From Hydrogenophilales bacterium 28-61-23 (lineage in GTDB: Bacteria > Pseudomonadota > Gammaproteobacteria > Burkholderiales > Thiobacillaceae): DNA of 64,000 bases. The stretch lies in assembly GCA_002281555.1 (NCBI GenBank), contig NCGJ01000004.1, positions 186,001 through 250,000 of the forward strand, in the 5' to 3' direction. Made by a program: the position numbers and the translations under genes. The notes under the pieces were generated by a model. The model was not told where the DNA came from. It was given only the letters and a program-made list of their open reading frames with translations, and did no database searches. Below, in pieces: positions 21,000 to 29,960 of this stretch (positions are counted from its first letter, which is position 1; each line of letters begins with the position of its first letter).

Positions 21000-22242
21000 G
21001 GGCGCGCCCGTGCGCTTTCCGGCCCATATCCAGGTTTACGTTGTCGGCGGCGCGGTGCGCGACCGCCTGCTCGGCCTGGACGTGCGCGACCGCGATCATG
21101 TCGTGGTCGGCGCGACGCCGGAGGAAATGACCGCGCTGGGGTTTCAACCGGTCGGCAAGGATTTCCCGGTGTTCCTGCACCCGCGCACGCACGAGGAATA
21201 CGCGCTGGCGCGCACCGAACGCAAGACGGCGCGCGGCTACAAGGGTTTCCAGGTTTACGCGACTCCCGATGTGACGCTGGAAGAAGACCTGCGCCGGCGC
21301 GATCTGACCATCAACGCGATGGCGGAAAACGAAGCCGGCGAGCTGTTCGATCCCTACGGCGGTCGCGCCGATCTGGCCGCGCGCGTATTCCGCCATGTCA
21401 GCGAGGCGTTCCCGGAAGACCCGGTGCGCATCCTGCGCGTGGCCCGTTTCGCCGCCCGCTTCGGCGAGTTCTCGGTCGCGCCGGAAACGCTGGGCCTGAT
21501 GCAGGCGATGGCCGCCAACGGCGAAGTCGATGCGCTGGTGCCGGAACGGGTCTGGCAGGAACTGTCACGCGGCTTGATGGAATCGCGGCCGTCGCGCATG
21601 TTTTTGTTGCTGCGCGAATGCGGCGCACTGGCCAAATTGCTGCCGGAACTCGACACGCTGTTCGGCGTGCCGCAGAACCCCAAAAGTCACCCGGAAATCG
21701 ACACCGGCGACCACGTCATGCGCGTCATCGACCAGGCCGCGGCCGACTCAACCGCCCTGCCCGTCCGCTATGCCGCGCTGTTGCACGATCTGGGCAAGGG
21801 CCTGACGCCGCCGGAGAACTGGCCGAATCATGGCGGCCACGAGGCGGCCGGGCTCGAATTGGTCAAGCAGGTCGGCCAGCGCCTGCGCGCGCCGGCCGAT
21901 TGCGCCGGCCTGGCGCAGATCGTCGCGCGCTGGCATGGCCAGGCGCACAACGCCGACAAGATGGGCGCGGCCGGCCTGCTCGATCTGCTCGAACAAACCG
22001 ACGCCTTCCGCCGTCCGGAACGATTCGGCGAGTTTCTGCAGGCTTGCGCCGCCGATTTCCACGGCCGTCCCGGCTGGGAAGCGCGGCCGTTCTCTCAGGC
22101 CGAACGTCTGCGCCGCGCGTTGACGGCGGCGCGCCAGGTCGATGCCGGCGCGGTGGCGCAACAATCGGCGCCGGCCGAAATTCCGCGCGCGATACACGAC
22201 GCGCGCTTGCGGGCGATTGCCGGCGCGGTGCTGAAAGTCTGA
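20986..22242 (+). CDS. cca: Multifunctional CCA tRNA nucleotidyltransferase
   Basis: A 418-residue class II nucleotidyltransferase that adds or repairs the 3'-CCA of tRNAs. The head domain has YVVGGAVRDRLLGLDVRDRDHV and the nucleotide-selecting EEDLRRRDLTINAMAE. The C-terminal HD phosphohydrolase domain has RYAALLHDLGKGLTPPENWP, as in the multifunctional E. coli type. The ATG at 20986 overlaps the previous gene by 14 bp; an in-frame GTG at 21010 lies closer to the conserved start. Stop overlaps the next ATG (TGATG). Confidence 0.93.
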   Translation: MRVAEGAPVRFPAHIQVYVVGGAVRDRLLGLDVRDRDHVVVGATPEEMTALGFQPVGKDFPVFLHPRTHEEYALARTERKTARGYKGFQVYATPDVTLEEDLRRRDLTINAMAENEAGELFDPYGGRADLAARVFRHVSEAFPEDPVRILRVARFAARFGEFSVAPETLGLMQAMAANGEVDALVPERVWQELSRGLMESRPSRMFLLLRECGALAKLLPELDTLFGVPQNPKSHPEIDTGDHVMRVIDQAAADSTALPVRYAALLHDLGKGLTPPENWPNHGGHEAAGLELVKQVGQRLRAPADCAGLAQIVARWHGQAHNADKMGAAGLLDLLEQTDAFRRPERFGEFLQACAADFHGRPGWEARPFSQAERLRRALTAARQVDAGAVAQQSAPAEIPRAIHDARLRAIAGAVLKV

Positions 22243-22895
22243 TGCATCCCTCTGTTCCGATTCTGTTTCCCGCATTGACCGACCTGCCCGCGCCGCTGTT
22301 GGCCGAGTTCGAACGTCATGCCCTGCCGATGCGCGCGCCGGCCGGAACCGTTTTGTTCGATGCCGGCCTCGCCTGCCAGGCGCTGCCGCTGGTCTTGAGC
22401 GGCGGCATCCGAGTCAGCAAACGCGCCGAGAACGGGCGCGAGATTCGGCTCTACAGCGTCAATCCGGGCGAACTGTGCATCGTCACGCTGAGTTGCCTGT
22501 TGGGCGCCAGCGCCTATCCGGCGACCGGAATCGCGGAAACCGAAGTGTCCGCGCTGGCGCTGCCGCGCCAGTTGTTCATGCGTTTGACGGCGGAACATCC
22601 AGCCTTCCGCGCCGTGGTTTTCGGGCTGTTCGCCGATCGCCTGACCGGCTTGATGACGCTGGTCGAGGAAGTCGCCTTTCACAAGCTCGATCAGCGCCTT
22701 GCCGCATGGCTGCTCGAGCGCGGGCCGATCATCCCGGCCTCGCATCAGGCCATCGCGCTGGAACTCGGCAGCGTGCGCGAAATCGTTTCGCGGCTATTGA
22801 AGCAGTTTGAGGATCAGCACTTCGTCCGCCTGGGCCGCGAGCGCATCGAAACGCTGGATCCGACCGGCTTGAAAAAGCTGGCCGAGGGCGGCTGA
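22242..22895 (+). CDS. Crp/Fnr-family transcriptional regulator
   Basis: A 217-residue regulator. A cyclic-nucleotide-binding-like beta-barrel (about 20-120) contains the Cys-containing stretch NPGELCIVTLSCLLG. A dimer helix precedes the C-terminal winged helix SHQAIALELGSVREIVSRLLKQFE, the usual recognition helix. The Fnr-type N-terminal Cys cluster is absent, so it is not a classic [4Fe-4S] Fnr; the paired Cys in the barrel could be redox-sensitive, which is inference. Translationally coupled to cca. Confidence 0.88.
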   Translation: MHPSVPILFPALTDLPAPLLAEFERHALPMRAPAGTVLFDAGLACQALPLVLSGGIRVSKRAENGREIRLYSVNPGELCIVTLSCLLGASAYPATGIAETEVSALALPRQLFMRLTAEHPAFRAVVFGLFADRLTGLMTLVEEVAFHKLDQRLAAWLLERGPIIPASHQAIALELGSVREIVSRLLKQFEDQHFVRLGRERIETLDPTGLKKLAEGG

Positions 22896-22901
22896 ATAAC
22901 G

Positions 22902-23615
22902 TCAGTCGGGCGGCACCATGCCGGTACGTATGGCGTAGCGGGTCAAACTGGCGACGTCATGAATATCGAGGCGATGCATAAGCTGCGCACGGTGGCTCTC
23001 AATGGTTTTCACGCTGACATGCAACTGGACGGCGATCTCGCGCGTGGCATAACCGCGCGCGATCAAATGCAGTATCTCGCGCTGGCGCGGGGTCAGCCGC
23101 ACATCCCGAACATGATTCCGGCCCGGCTCTTCGGTGCGCAGATAGTCTTCGATGACCACGACCGCGCCCTTCAGATTCGACAATACGGAGCGATGTTTCT
23201 CGCTGGCCTGGCGCAAGCCATCCAGAGCTTGTTTATGGCTGGTGACATCCATGCAACAGCCGATAAAACCGAGCAGAGCGCCGCTCTTCTCGTCGAAATA
23301 GGGCTGGCCGGTCTTGTGCAGCCAACGATAGCGTCCATCGCGCCGACGCAAACGGCACTCGACCGAAAACGGCTGCCTGCTGGCAATGGCCTGGCCAATC
23401 TGTTCCGGCCAGGCGGCGGCGTCTTCCGGATGCATCGCGCTCAACCAGCCATCGCCGATCGAGTCCTCCAGCTTTCGGCCGGAAAATTCTCGCCAGGCCC
23501 GGTTGACCAGCAGACATCGCCCGTCCGCATCGGAAACCCAGATGATCGCGGGCACCCAATCCAGCGCCTGGATCATGTCCGGTGTGAGTGGCCTGCCGAC
23601 AGATTTCATCATCAT
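22902..23615 (-). CDS. PAS-domain LuxR-type transcriptional regulator
   Basis: A 237-residue protein. The N-terminal PAS/PAC fold (about 15-130) has [28 protein letters not shown] and the PAC tail [18 protein letters not shown]. The C-terminal LuxR/GerE helix-turn-helix has [20 protein letters not shown] and [17 protein letters not shown]. No receiver domain, so it probably senses a ligand or redox state directly. It converges with the Crp/Fnr gene (6 bp apart) and diverges from dcd. Confidence 0.86.
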   Translation of the reverse strand: MMMKSVGRPLTPDMIQALDWVPAIIWVSDADGRCLLVNRAWREFSGRKLEDSIGDGWLSAMHPEDAAAWPEQIGQAIASRQPFSVECRLRRRDGRYRWLHKTGQPYFDEKSGALLGFIGCCMDVTSHKQALDGLRQASEKHRSVLSNLKGAVVVIEDYLRTEEPGRNHVRDVRLTPRQREILHLIARGYATREIAVQLHVSVKTIESHRAQLMHRLDIHDVASLTRYAIRTGMVPPD

Positions 23616-23822
23616 TCTTTACGCTCCTCGACCGAGTGGAGCCCCCCTGGCCCGTTACTCGAATCCTTGAAATTGCTTGAGTATTCACCGCAGGCCCAAG
23701 TATCGGGAAAAATCCGATTTTTTTCTGTAGAAACGCGTGGCGAAGAAAATGCGGGAAAATGCGCCCTTATCGTCGTTGCTCCGGCCGGCGCGGAACATGA
23801 AACCAATCAAGAGGCTGTGAAT

Positions 23823-24389
23823 ATGAGCATCAAATCCGACAAATGGATCCGTCGCATGGCGGTGGAACACGGCATGATCGAGCCGTTCGAGCCGGGTCAG
23901 GTCAAGAACGTCAACGGCGAGAAAATCGTCTCCTACGGCACCTCGAGCTACGGCTACGACGTGCGTTGCGCGAACGAATTCAAGCTGTTCACCAACATCA
24001 ATTCGTCGATAGTCGATCCCAAGCACTTCGACCCGAGTTCGTTCGTCGAAGTCGATGGCGACTCCTGCATCATCCCGCCCAATTCCTTCGCGCTGGCGCG
24101 CACCGTCGAATTCTTCCGCATTCCGCGCAGCGTGCTGACCATCTGCCTGGGCAAAAGCACCTATGCGCGCTGCGGCATCATCGTCAACGTGACGCCGCTG
24201 GAACCCGAATGGGAAGGCCACGTCACGCTGGAGTTTTCCAACACCACGCCGCTGCCGGCAAAGATTTACGCCAACGAAGGCATCGCCCAGATGCTGTTCT
24301 TCGAATCCGACGAGATCTGCGAAACCTCGTACCGGGATCGCGGCGGCAAATACCAGGGCCAGACCGGCGTGACGTTGCCGAAGATCTGA
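23823..24389 (+). CDS. dcd: dCTP deaminase
   Basis: A 188-residue homotrimeric enzyme converting dCTP to dUTP, the main route to dTMP in proteobacteria. The start [22 protein letters not shown] is typical. Contains [44 protein letters not shown] (catalytic Glu) and the C-terminal [19 protein letters not shown] lid. Start fixed by homology; the frame is open far upstream. Stands alone. Confidence 0.96.
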   Translation: MSIKSDKWIRRMAVEHGMIEPFEPGQVKNVNGEKIVSYGTSSYGYDVRCANEFKLFTNINSSIVDPKHFDPSSFVEVDGDSCIIPPNSFALARTVEFFRIPRSVLTICLGKSTYARCGIIVNVTPLEPEWEGHVTLEFSNTTPLPAKIYANEGIAQMLFFESDEICETSYRDRGGKYQGQTGVTLPKI

Positions 24390-24416
24390 CGGCGTTGAGC
24401 GACGGGGACTCTAGCC

Positions 24417-24550
24417 AACCTATTGATTCGGCCAGGTTTGTCCATGAAACCGTAGGGTGCGCCATGCGCACCGATCGGCTGAATGGTGCGCACGGCGCAC
24501 CCTACGACCCGGCGGGCAATCTCGGATAAATCGGGCCGAATCAATAGGTT
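24417..24550. repeat. 134-bp nested palindromic element with 17-bp terminal inverted repeats
   Basis: The outer arms AACCTATTGATTCGGCC (24417-24433) and its exact complement (24534-24550) enclose inner arms of about 22 bp (24451-24472 and 24485-24506, one mismatch) that start CGTAGGGTGCGCC. The inner GTAGGGTGCGC hairpin resembles REP-type repeats. The right end meets the first base of the TPR gene stop codon. No coding capacity. Confidence 0.82.
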
Positions 24551-25230
24551 CAAACGTTGCCAAACAGGATTTCAAACATGCGCCGCCGTTTTTCGGCATC
24601 AAGTCCGCGCAGCACGTTGATGGCTTTTTCTGCGACGCGCGGATCCCTGGAGACCGAATATTCAATAATCAGCTTGCGCCACGCATCGGCCAGGCCCGGC
24701 TCGCTGACGCTCAATTTCTGCAGCGCCTGAGTGACACCGGCCACACCCTTCTGGGCAAGGAAGGTCAGACTCAGGTTGTGCCAGGCCGGAATATAGTTCG
24801 GGTCGATCTGCACAGCCTCCCGGTAGGCTGAGCTGGCTTCGCGAAGCTGTTTGTTGTCGCGGTAGAGGTTGCCGAGATTGTTCAAAGCGAAGATATCGGC
24901 AGGATCAATCGCCAAATCCTGCCGATAGGCCGCGATGGCTTCCGCGGAGCGATTCAGCTTGCCGTAGGCCAGGCCCAGGACGAACCAAGCGCTGGCATTG
25001 GAAGATTCGGTCTGAGTCCATTGTCGGCCCCAATCCAGCAAGCCATGCCAGTCCTGACGCCGTTCAAGGTAGGTCGCGTGAGTGAGCCAGTCCGTCTGCC
25101 TGGCTGCAGCAGGTTGGGTCGTGTCGGAGGCTCCAAGGGCCGAAGCTGAGTTTGCGTAGACGCAAGCAACCAAAACAAGCAGGAGAAAAGATAAGCGAGA
25201 CTTCACTGGATACCGATAGAGGAGGTGCAT
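24550..25230 (-). CDS. Exported TPR-repeat protein
   Basis: A 226-residue protein with a signal-like N-terminus (KSRLSFLLLVLVACVYANSASA). Tetratricopeptide units follow at about residues 75-170: ASAWFVLGLAYGKLNRSAEA, IFALNNLGNLYRDNKQLREA and YIPAWHNLSLTFLAQKG. TPRs mediate protein contacts; the partner is unknown. The start at 25230 is chosen because it places the signal peptide first; the frame is open to 25407. Its stop abuts the 134-bp palindrome. Confidence 0.75.
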   Translation of the reverse strand: MHLLYRYPVKSRLSFLLLVLVACVYANSASALGASDTTQPAAARQTDWLTHATYLERRQDWHGLLDWGRQWTQTESSNASAWFVLGLAYGKLNRSAEAIAAYRQDLAIDPADIFALNNLGNLYRDNKQLREASSAYREAVQIDPNYIPAWHNLSLTFLAQKGVAGVTQALQKLSVSEPGLADAWRKLIIEYSVSRDPRVAEKAINVLRGLDAEKRRRMFEILFGNV

Positions 25231-25605
25231 GGGAACCGACAGATTATCCCGATAGTCCAGCCAATACATCGGCTGCAACCTAAGCGGTGCTTTGGCGACC
25301 GAAGGTTTTTGACCCTTTTCGAACCTTTGCTTCCAGGGTTTGTGTGGCCGGAGTTCGGCCTGAACCACTGTTGGCCGGCACCAGGGATTTTTGTCGAATG
25401 ACCGCAATGGTGAAATCGACTGAATTCACACTCTCGGCCAAGTTGAGACGTTCGGTGGGCCATGTTTGAATGTCTCCCATGGAACTCTGAACGGCCATTT
25501 ACACCCCGGCGGATCATCCCTGACCGGTCATTGATCCCTGCCGAGAGAAATATCTGTTCTGCCACGACCAAGATATGCAAGAGAATCAAGCCACTGGAGA
25601 GAGCC
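25231..25605. other. Intergenic stretch without a supported gene
   Basis: It lies between the leftward TPR gene and the rightward toxin-antitoxin pair, so it should hold both promoters. I see no RNA gene, repeat or terminator, and the reading frames across it lack homology or a good start. Confidence 0.5.
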
Positions 25606-25836
25606 ATGACCCGAAACAGACTCGAACGTATCACCCTGGAGCCCGGAAAATGTGGGGGGCGTCCCTGTATCCGCGGCTATCGCATCCGCGTGAGTGACAT
25701 CCTTGGGCTGCTCGGTGCGGGCGCTTCCCATGCCGAAATCCTTGAGGATTATCCCTTCCTCGAAGATGAAGACATCCTCGCCGCCCTCGACTACGCGGCC
25801 ATCCAAACCAACCACCCCATCCTGATCGCGGCATGA
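25606..25836 (+). CDS. DUF433 antitoxin (VapB-like)
   Basis: A 76-residue DUF433 protein. The family pattern is ITLEPGKCGGRPCIRGYRIRVSDIL followed by the helix-turn-helix region SHAEILEDYPFLEDEDILAALDYAA. DUF433 proteins are DNA-binding antitoxins partnered with DUF5615 PIN-like toxins, exactly the gene that follows. A GGAGAG site precedes the ATG; the upstream part of the frame (from 25462) is not part of the family. It overlaps the toxin gene by 4 bp. Confidence 0.86.
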   Translation: MTRNRLERITLEPGKCGGRPCIRGYRIRVSDILGLLGAGASHAEILEDYPFLEDEDILAALDYAAIQTNHPILIAA

Positions 25837-26165
25837 AGCTGCTGGTGGACAACCAGTTGCCTTTGGCCCTGGCGCGTTTCCTCGCCGCCAGTGGCTTCGA
25901 TTGCCAGCATGTCCAGGACATCGGCATGGGCGCGACGGATGATCGGGTGATATGGAAACATGCGAAAACGCATGGCATGGTCATCGTCACCAAGGACGAA
26001 GACTTCCCATTGATGGCGGACAGGCAGGGCAGCATCCCGCCACAAGTTGTCTGGGTGCGTTTGGGTAATTGCCGCAAGGCCGCCTTGCTGCAAGCTTTCG
26101 CTGCACTACTGCCCGATTTGCGTGCTTTGCTGGAACAGGGCGGCAGCGTCATCGAGATTCGCTAA
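25833..26165 (+). CDS. DUF5615 PIN-like toxin
   Basis: A 110-residue protein of the Mut7-C/DUF5615 PIN-like group. Acidic metal-site residues are visible in MKLLVDNQLP (Asp6), GATDDRVIWKHA and VTKDEDFP. The predicted activity is RNA cleavage restrained by the DUF433 partner. Starts on the last 4 bases of the antitoxin gene (ATGA). Function is inferred from family and pairing. Confidence 0.83.
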   Translation: MKLLVDNQLPLALARFLAASGFDCQHVQDIGMGATDDRVIWKHAKTHGMVIVTKDEDFPLMADRQGSIPPQVVWVRLGNCRKAALLQAFAALLPDLRALLEQGGSVIEIR

Positions 26166-26458
26166 CCCTGGCGATACCGAAATGGATTTCACCTTGGCCG
26201 AGGCCAGGAAAACCTATGCAGTTCACTCCGGGCCGGCAAATAGCCGAAATCGGGAAATTCCCGACCTTCTGCAAGCGTGAATAACCTGGACTTATGAGCG
26301 AGCCACAAGCTTCCGAGGGCGTGCGACACGAATCCAGACACCGAAAATCAAGCCATTCGTAAGCGCCAATAGTGCAGCTCAAGATTTAACAATCGGCGGT
26401 ACCGCCGCCCAATAATTCGCGCGAATATTTTTCCAACTTTCCGACTTGGGAACAGCCG

Positions 26459-26591
26459 CGCTTCAGCTTTCCCGCCGTCATCATTGACGAAGACTTCCGT
26501 TCCGAGAACGCTTCCGGGCTGGGCATCCGCGCCCTGGCCAAGGCGCTGGAAGTGGAGGGCATGGAAATCCTCGGCGTCACCAGTTACGGCG
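26459..26591 (+). pseudogene. Broken copy of the start of the amino-acid decarboxylase gene
   Basis: These 133 bp match 31629-31761, near the start of the intact decarboxylase gene, without gaps and with about five mismatches. The frame still reads FPAVIIDEDFRSENASGLGI, but the start codon is lost (CCGCG where the intact gene has TCATGCG), and the match ends abruptly at 26591. Weak similarity extends upstream into the leader. The rest of 26166-26854 (about 690 bp without an intact gene) shows nothing else recognisable except a possible GC-rich hairpin before a T-run near 26800-26828. Confidence 0.86.
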
Positions 26592-26854
26592 GCCAGTCCG
26601 TGCAGTGCCCGTTAACCCGGCCAGGAACGATCTCGATAAAACCCGATTCGCCGCGCCTGCGGCGATTTGCCACATTCCGACGGGGACATATTTTCCATAG
26701 GATGCACCGCCGTTGCTGGTGTCGCGGGCATGCCTCAGGGGCTGCCGGCTTAAACACAAAACATCACAAAACATGAACTTCGATGCGGCTCGGTTTTGAA
26801 CCGCGCACGGCCGCGCCGAAGATTTTTTACCCCTATCTTCATAAGGCTTCCGAA

Positions 26855-27487
26855 ATGAAAGTGTTCAAGCTTCTTGCCTCCCTTGTCGTCACAACGCTCT
26901 CCGCAACCGGTATCGCGCAAGCAGATTCCTATTCCCCGGAAGCAATCGGCGACCTGCGTTACATGATCGAGGAAGAAAAACTGGCCGGCGACGTGTACCG
27001 GTCCTTCGGTGTCCTCTACCCCGCGATAAAGCCATTCATCAACATTCCGAAATCCGAAGACCAGCATCAAGCGGCGCTGGTCGGGCAGGCCAACCTTATC
27101 GGCATCGACGTCAGCGATCTGACCTCTTTGGCGGCAGGGAATTTCCAGAATACGACCCTGCAGACGCTCTATGGAAACCTGCTGGCACAAGGCGCCACCT
27201 CCAGCTTTGCCGCGCTGACCGTCGGCAAAAACATCGAACTTCTCGACATCGACGATCTCAGCGCCGCCATGGCGCAGGTTCCCGCGAACTCTTCGCTCTA
27301 CGTGGTCTATGACGGCTTGCGAAGCGCGTCATATAAGCACCTGAACGCATTCAACACCTGGCTGGCCGTGACGCCCCCGCCGCCGGTGCCGGAACCCGAA
27401 ACCTACGCCATGTTGCTGACCGGACTGGGTTTGCTTGGCGCGATGGTTCACCGCCAGAAAGTACGTATTGGCGGTTCACGATCGTGA
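26855..27487 (+). CDS. DUF2202 (ferritin-like) PEP-CTERM protein
   Basis: A 210-residue exported protein. Signal peptide VFKLLASLVVTTLSATGIAQA. A DUF2202 four-helix domain (about 25-185) contains DLRYMIEEEKLAGDVYRSF and PKSEDQHQAALVGQ, placing Glu and His residues as in ferritin-like folds. The C-terminal sorting signal is VPEPETYAMLLTGLGLLGAM followed by basic residues. PEP-CTERM tails are processed by exosortase, which is not in this window. The start is set at the signal peptide. Converges with the TonB receptor gene. Confidence 0.85.
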   Translation: MKVFKLLASLVVTTLSATGIAQADSYSPEAIGDLRYMIEEEKLAGDVYRSFGVLYPAIKPFINIPKSEDQHQAALVGQANLIGIDVSDLTSLAAGNFQNTTLQTLYGNLLAQGATSSFAALTVGKNIELLDIDDLSAAMAQVPANSSLYVVYDGLRSASYKHLNAFNTWLAVTPPPPVPEPETYAMLLTGLGLLGAMVHRQKVRIGGSRS

Positions 27488-27580
27488 GTTAACCGTAAAA
27501 CGGCGCGCGGCGCCGCTGCGCGGGCGGGCCGCCAGCGCCGCCGTTGCCGTCCGCCCCCGTCTGTTGCTTCGATTCCGAAT

Positions 27581-29869
27581 TCAGAAATTCAGATTCAGCG
27601 CGACATTGACTGAGCGCCCCTTGCCCGGCACGGACATTCCCCATGGCACACCGTTGCTGGTCATCGAGTTCCCCTGACCCAGATAGGCGCCGCCCAGAGG
27701 CAGCAGATAGAACGTGTCAAATACGTTTTCGACGCCGATATCGATACGGGCATGTTTCCACTCGTAGCTGCTGCGCAGATTGAACAGCGAGTACTCTCCC
27801 GTCGGCACCTCGTTCCTGACCTGCGACACCTTTGTCTTGTCGGCGACCCACTGAATTTCGGCGCTTGTCGTCCAGCCGTCCAGCCGATGCACCAGGGCAA
27901 GTTTCGCGTTCAGCGGCATCATGTGATACAGGTTGTCGCCGGTGCTGCGGTTCTCGCCTCGGACGTAATTCAAGCCACCGGTTCCGGTGAAACTGCCTGA
28001 ATTGCCACTCCGAACCAGGAGACGATGACCAGAAATGTCCAGTCCGTAGAGCCGGGCCGACTGATTGACATACTGCAGCGAGACATAGCCATTGGTTTTG
28101 GTCAGGTTCGTCGCGCCGCCGCAGCCGGAGAGGCTGCAGCGCTTGGCATCGATAAAATCGTCTACTTGGGTGACGTAACCCGTCGCCTTGATGCCCCAGG
28201 TCTTTCGCTCTGCGCCATGCCAGTCGACCGTGGCACTGAAGGCATGGGCCACTTCCGGCATCAGATCGAGATTACCAATATAGGCATTGCCGTCGCCGAC
28301 GAAATTGTTCATCAAGGCCGCCATCGAGAAAGCCGACCAGGGATAGCGCTCATAGAGATTCGGCGAGCGGGATTTTCGGGAAAATCCAGCCTCATAGGTC
28401 TGCATCGCATTCGGCGTGTAACGCGCCAACAGCGTCCAGTCCAGGTTGTGATCGATGCGCTGGCGATCGAGCGCATTGAAGGCCGCCGAGTCGGCCGCGT
28501 AATTCCCGGCGACGGTGGAATAGCCCTGCACCTGCCCCGCATCGGATTTGACGGTGTCGCTACGAATACCGACCAGCGTCAACCATTCCGGGGCCCAACG
28601 TGCTTCCCATTCGGCGAAGATGCCGACCCGGTCCCGCTTGCCGTCCCGGATATTCCAGAAATCGTCGCAGCACATCGATCCGGGCGCAGTGCCGATTGGC
28701 GGCCACCAGTCGTCCAGGCGATAACGCTGGAAGTCGCTTCCCAGCCGCAGCGTATCTGTTGCGGAAAGGTCGATGCCGCCCTTGATTAGCCCGCCTACAG
28801 TCGTCGCCTCAGTGTCCATCGGCATCAGCATGCCGAAGAACCTGTCCTGGATCATGTCCATGTGATGCCGGAGGTCTTGCCGAAAAACCCGCGCTTCCAG
28901 TTCACCCCACTGGTACTGCCCGGTGTAGCCCAAATTGACCAGCTTGTTGATGTTGGAAGGCTGGTTTTTGTCGACGATGTATCCGCCAGGATTGCTCGGG
29001 TCGGGCACGCTGGCGATCATGTCCATGCGCTGGTTGGGAAAGCCTTCATAGTCGAGCCTTTGCTCGCTCACGGTCAGCTTGAGCAGATGCTCCGCCAAGC
29101 GTAATCCCAGCCCGAGACTTCGATCCCGCGAGCCGCCGTATTCGCTCGACCCCACCTCGTTCCCCGGCAGTACGTGCTCACCCATGCTTTGCCAGAGACC
29201 GGGCAGCTTGAAGTCAGCCGCCGCCCGGTAGTTGTCGGATTCGGAAATCGACTCGGCGTATGTCAGGTTCAGCTGCCGGCCCGCCAGCGTGACGCCGAAA
29301 TTGTTGCCCCGAGCATTGCCATTACTTCGATAAAAAATGCCGGCCCGCGCCTCGGTGAGAAGTCCTGCGTCGGCTTTGGCAAATTTTGGCGGCGCGGATT
29401 TCACTTGGATCGTGCCGCCGATGCTGTCGCCGCCAAGGCTCACCGGCGTAATGCCGGCAAAAACCTCGACGCTGGCGACGCTCGTCGGGTCGATGAAGGA
29501 CAGCGCGGAGTTCATGTGGTTAGGGCAGGCCGTCATCAGATCCATGCCATCTACCTGGGTGCGCAAGCGGTCGTCCGCCAGGCCGTGGATCGCCGGCAGG
29601 CTCGAAATGCCGCCCGCGCCATAGAGGCTCAAGCCAGGAATGTCCTCGAGCAGGCGCGCGGTGTCGCTGGTGCTGGCGCGTTTAGCCGGTAGAGCCTGCT
29701 TATCGAGCCTGGCAGCAAACGGAGACGATACATCGGGCTTGCTGGCTGTGACGACTATCGTATCGAGCAGCGTTTCCTGCGCCATCGCAGCCAGAGAAAT
29801 GGCGGCAAGATAGGCCGCCAGAGAATTGACGAGGAGTTTTCTGATCACGGTCTTGGATGCTTGGCGCAT
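27581..29869 (-). CDS. TonB-dependent outer-membrane receptor, possible copper receptor (OprC-like)
   Basis: A 762-residue receptor. Signal peptide, then a TonB box (DTIVVTA, about residues 36-42), a plug domain (RLLEDIPGLSLYGAGGISSL, VEVFAGITPVSLGGDSIGG) and a 22-strand barrel ending in Phe (VNVALNLNF). The plug has CPNHM (Cys115, Met119) and the barrel has HHM (His335, Met337). These match the CxxxM and HxM copper-site pattern known for OprC; the copper assignment is inference. The start at 29869 gives the signal peptide, but a terminator-like hairpin with its T-run sits 3-32 bp before it and no ribosome site is visible. Third gene after two PEP-CTERM genes. Confidence 0.86.
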   Translation of the reverse strand: MRQASKTVIRKLLVNSLAAYLAAISLAAMAQETLLDTIVVTASKPDVSSPFAARLDKQALPAKRASTSDTARLLEDIPGLSLYGAGGISSLPAIHGLADDRLRTQVDGMDLMTACPNHMNSALSFIDPTSVASVEVFAGITPVSLGGDSIGGTIQVKSAPPKFAKADAGLLTEARAGIFYRSNGNARGNNFGVTLAGRQLNLTYAESISESDNYRAAADFKLPGLWQSMGEHVLPGNEVGSSEYGGSRDRSLGLGLRLAEHLLKLTVSEQRLDYEGFPNQRMDMIASVPDPSNPGGYIVDKNQPSNINKLVNLGYTGQYQWGELEARVFRQDLRHHMDMIQDRFFGMLMPMDTEATTVGGLIKGGIDLSATDTLRLGSDFQRYRLDDWWPPIGTAPGSMCCDDFWNIRDGKRDRVGIFAEWEARWAPEWLTLVGIRSDTVKSDAGQVQGYSTVAGNYAADSAAFNALDRQRIDHNLDWTLLARYTPNAMQTYEAGFSRKSRSPNLYERYPWSAFSMAALMNNFVGDGNAYIGNLDLMPEVAHAFSATVDWHGAERKTWGIKATGYVTQVDDFIDAKRCSLSGCGGATNLTKTNGYVSLQYVNQSARLYGLDISGHRLLVRSGNSGSFTGTGGLNYVRGENRSTGDNLYHMMPLNAKLALVHRLDGWTTSAEIQWVADKTKVSQVRNEVPTGEYSLFNLRSSYEWKHARIDIGVENVFDTFYLLPLGGAYLGQGNSMTSNGVPWGMSVPGKGRSVNVALNLNF

Positions 29870-29871
29870 AG

Positions 29872-29901
29872 AAAAAGCGCGACCCCTTTTCGGGGCCGCG
29901 C
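29872..29901 (-). terminator. Rho-independent terminator just upstream of the TonB receptor start
   Basis: Read on the minus strand, GCGCGGCCCC and GGGGTCGCGC pair around a GAAAA loop (one G-T pair), followed at once by TTTTT. It closes the two PEP-CTERM genes, yet the T-run ends 2 bp before the receptor ATG. Read-through would be needed for cotranscription, so it may act as an attenuator. Confidence 0.75.
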
Positions 29902-29960
29902 GCAGGGTTGTGTCGACTGGCAAAAGCGGCCGGAAATACCGGTGGCTTGCCGCGCTTACC

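Noticed and set aside
26386-26580. 64-residue minus-strand frame
   Set aside because: Antisense of the decarboxylase fragment copy.
26800-26828. Possible terminator before the DUF2202 gene
   Set aside because: The GC-rich stem is short and separated from the T-run by several bases; support is weak.
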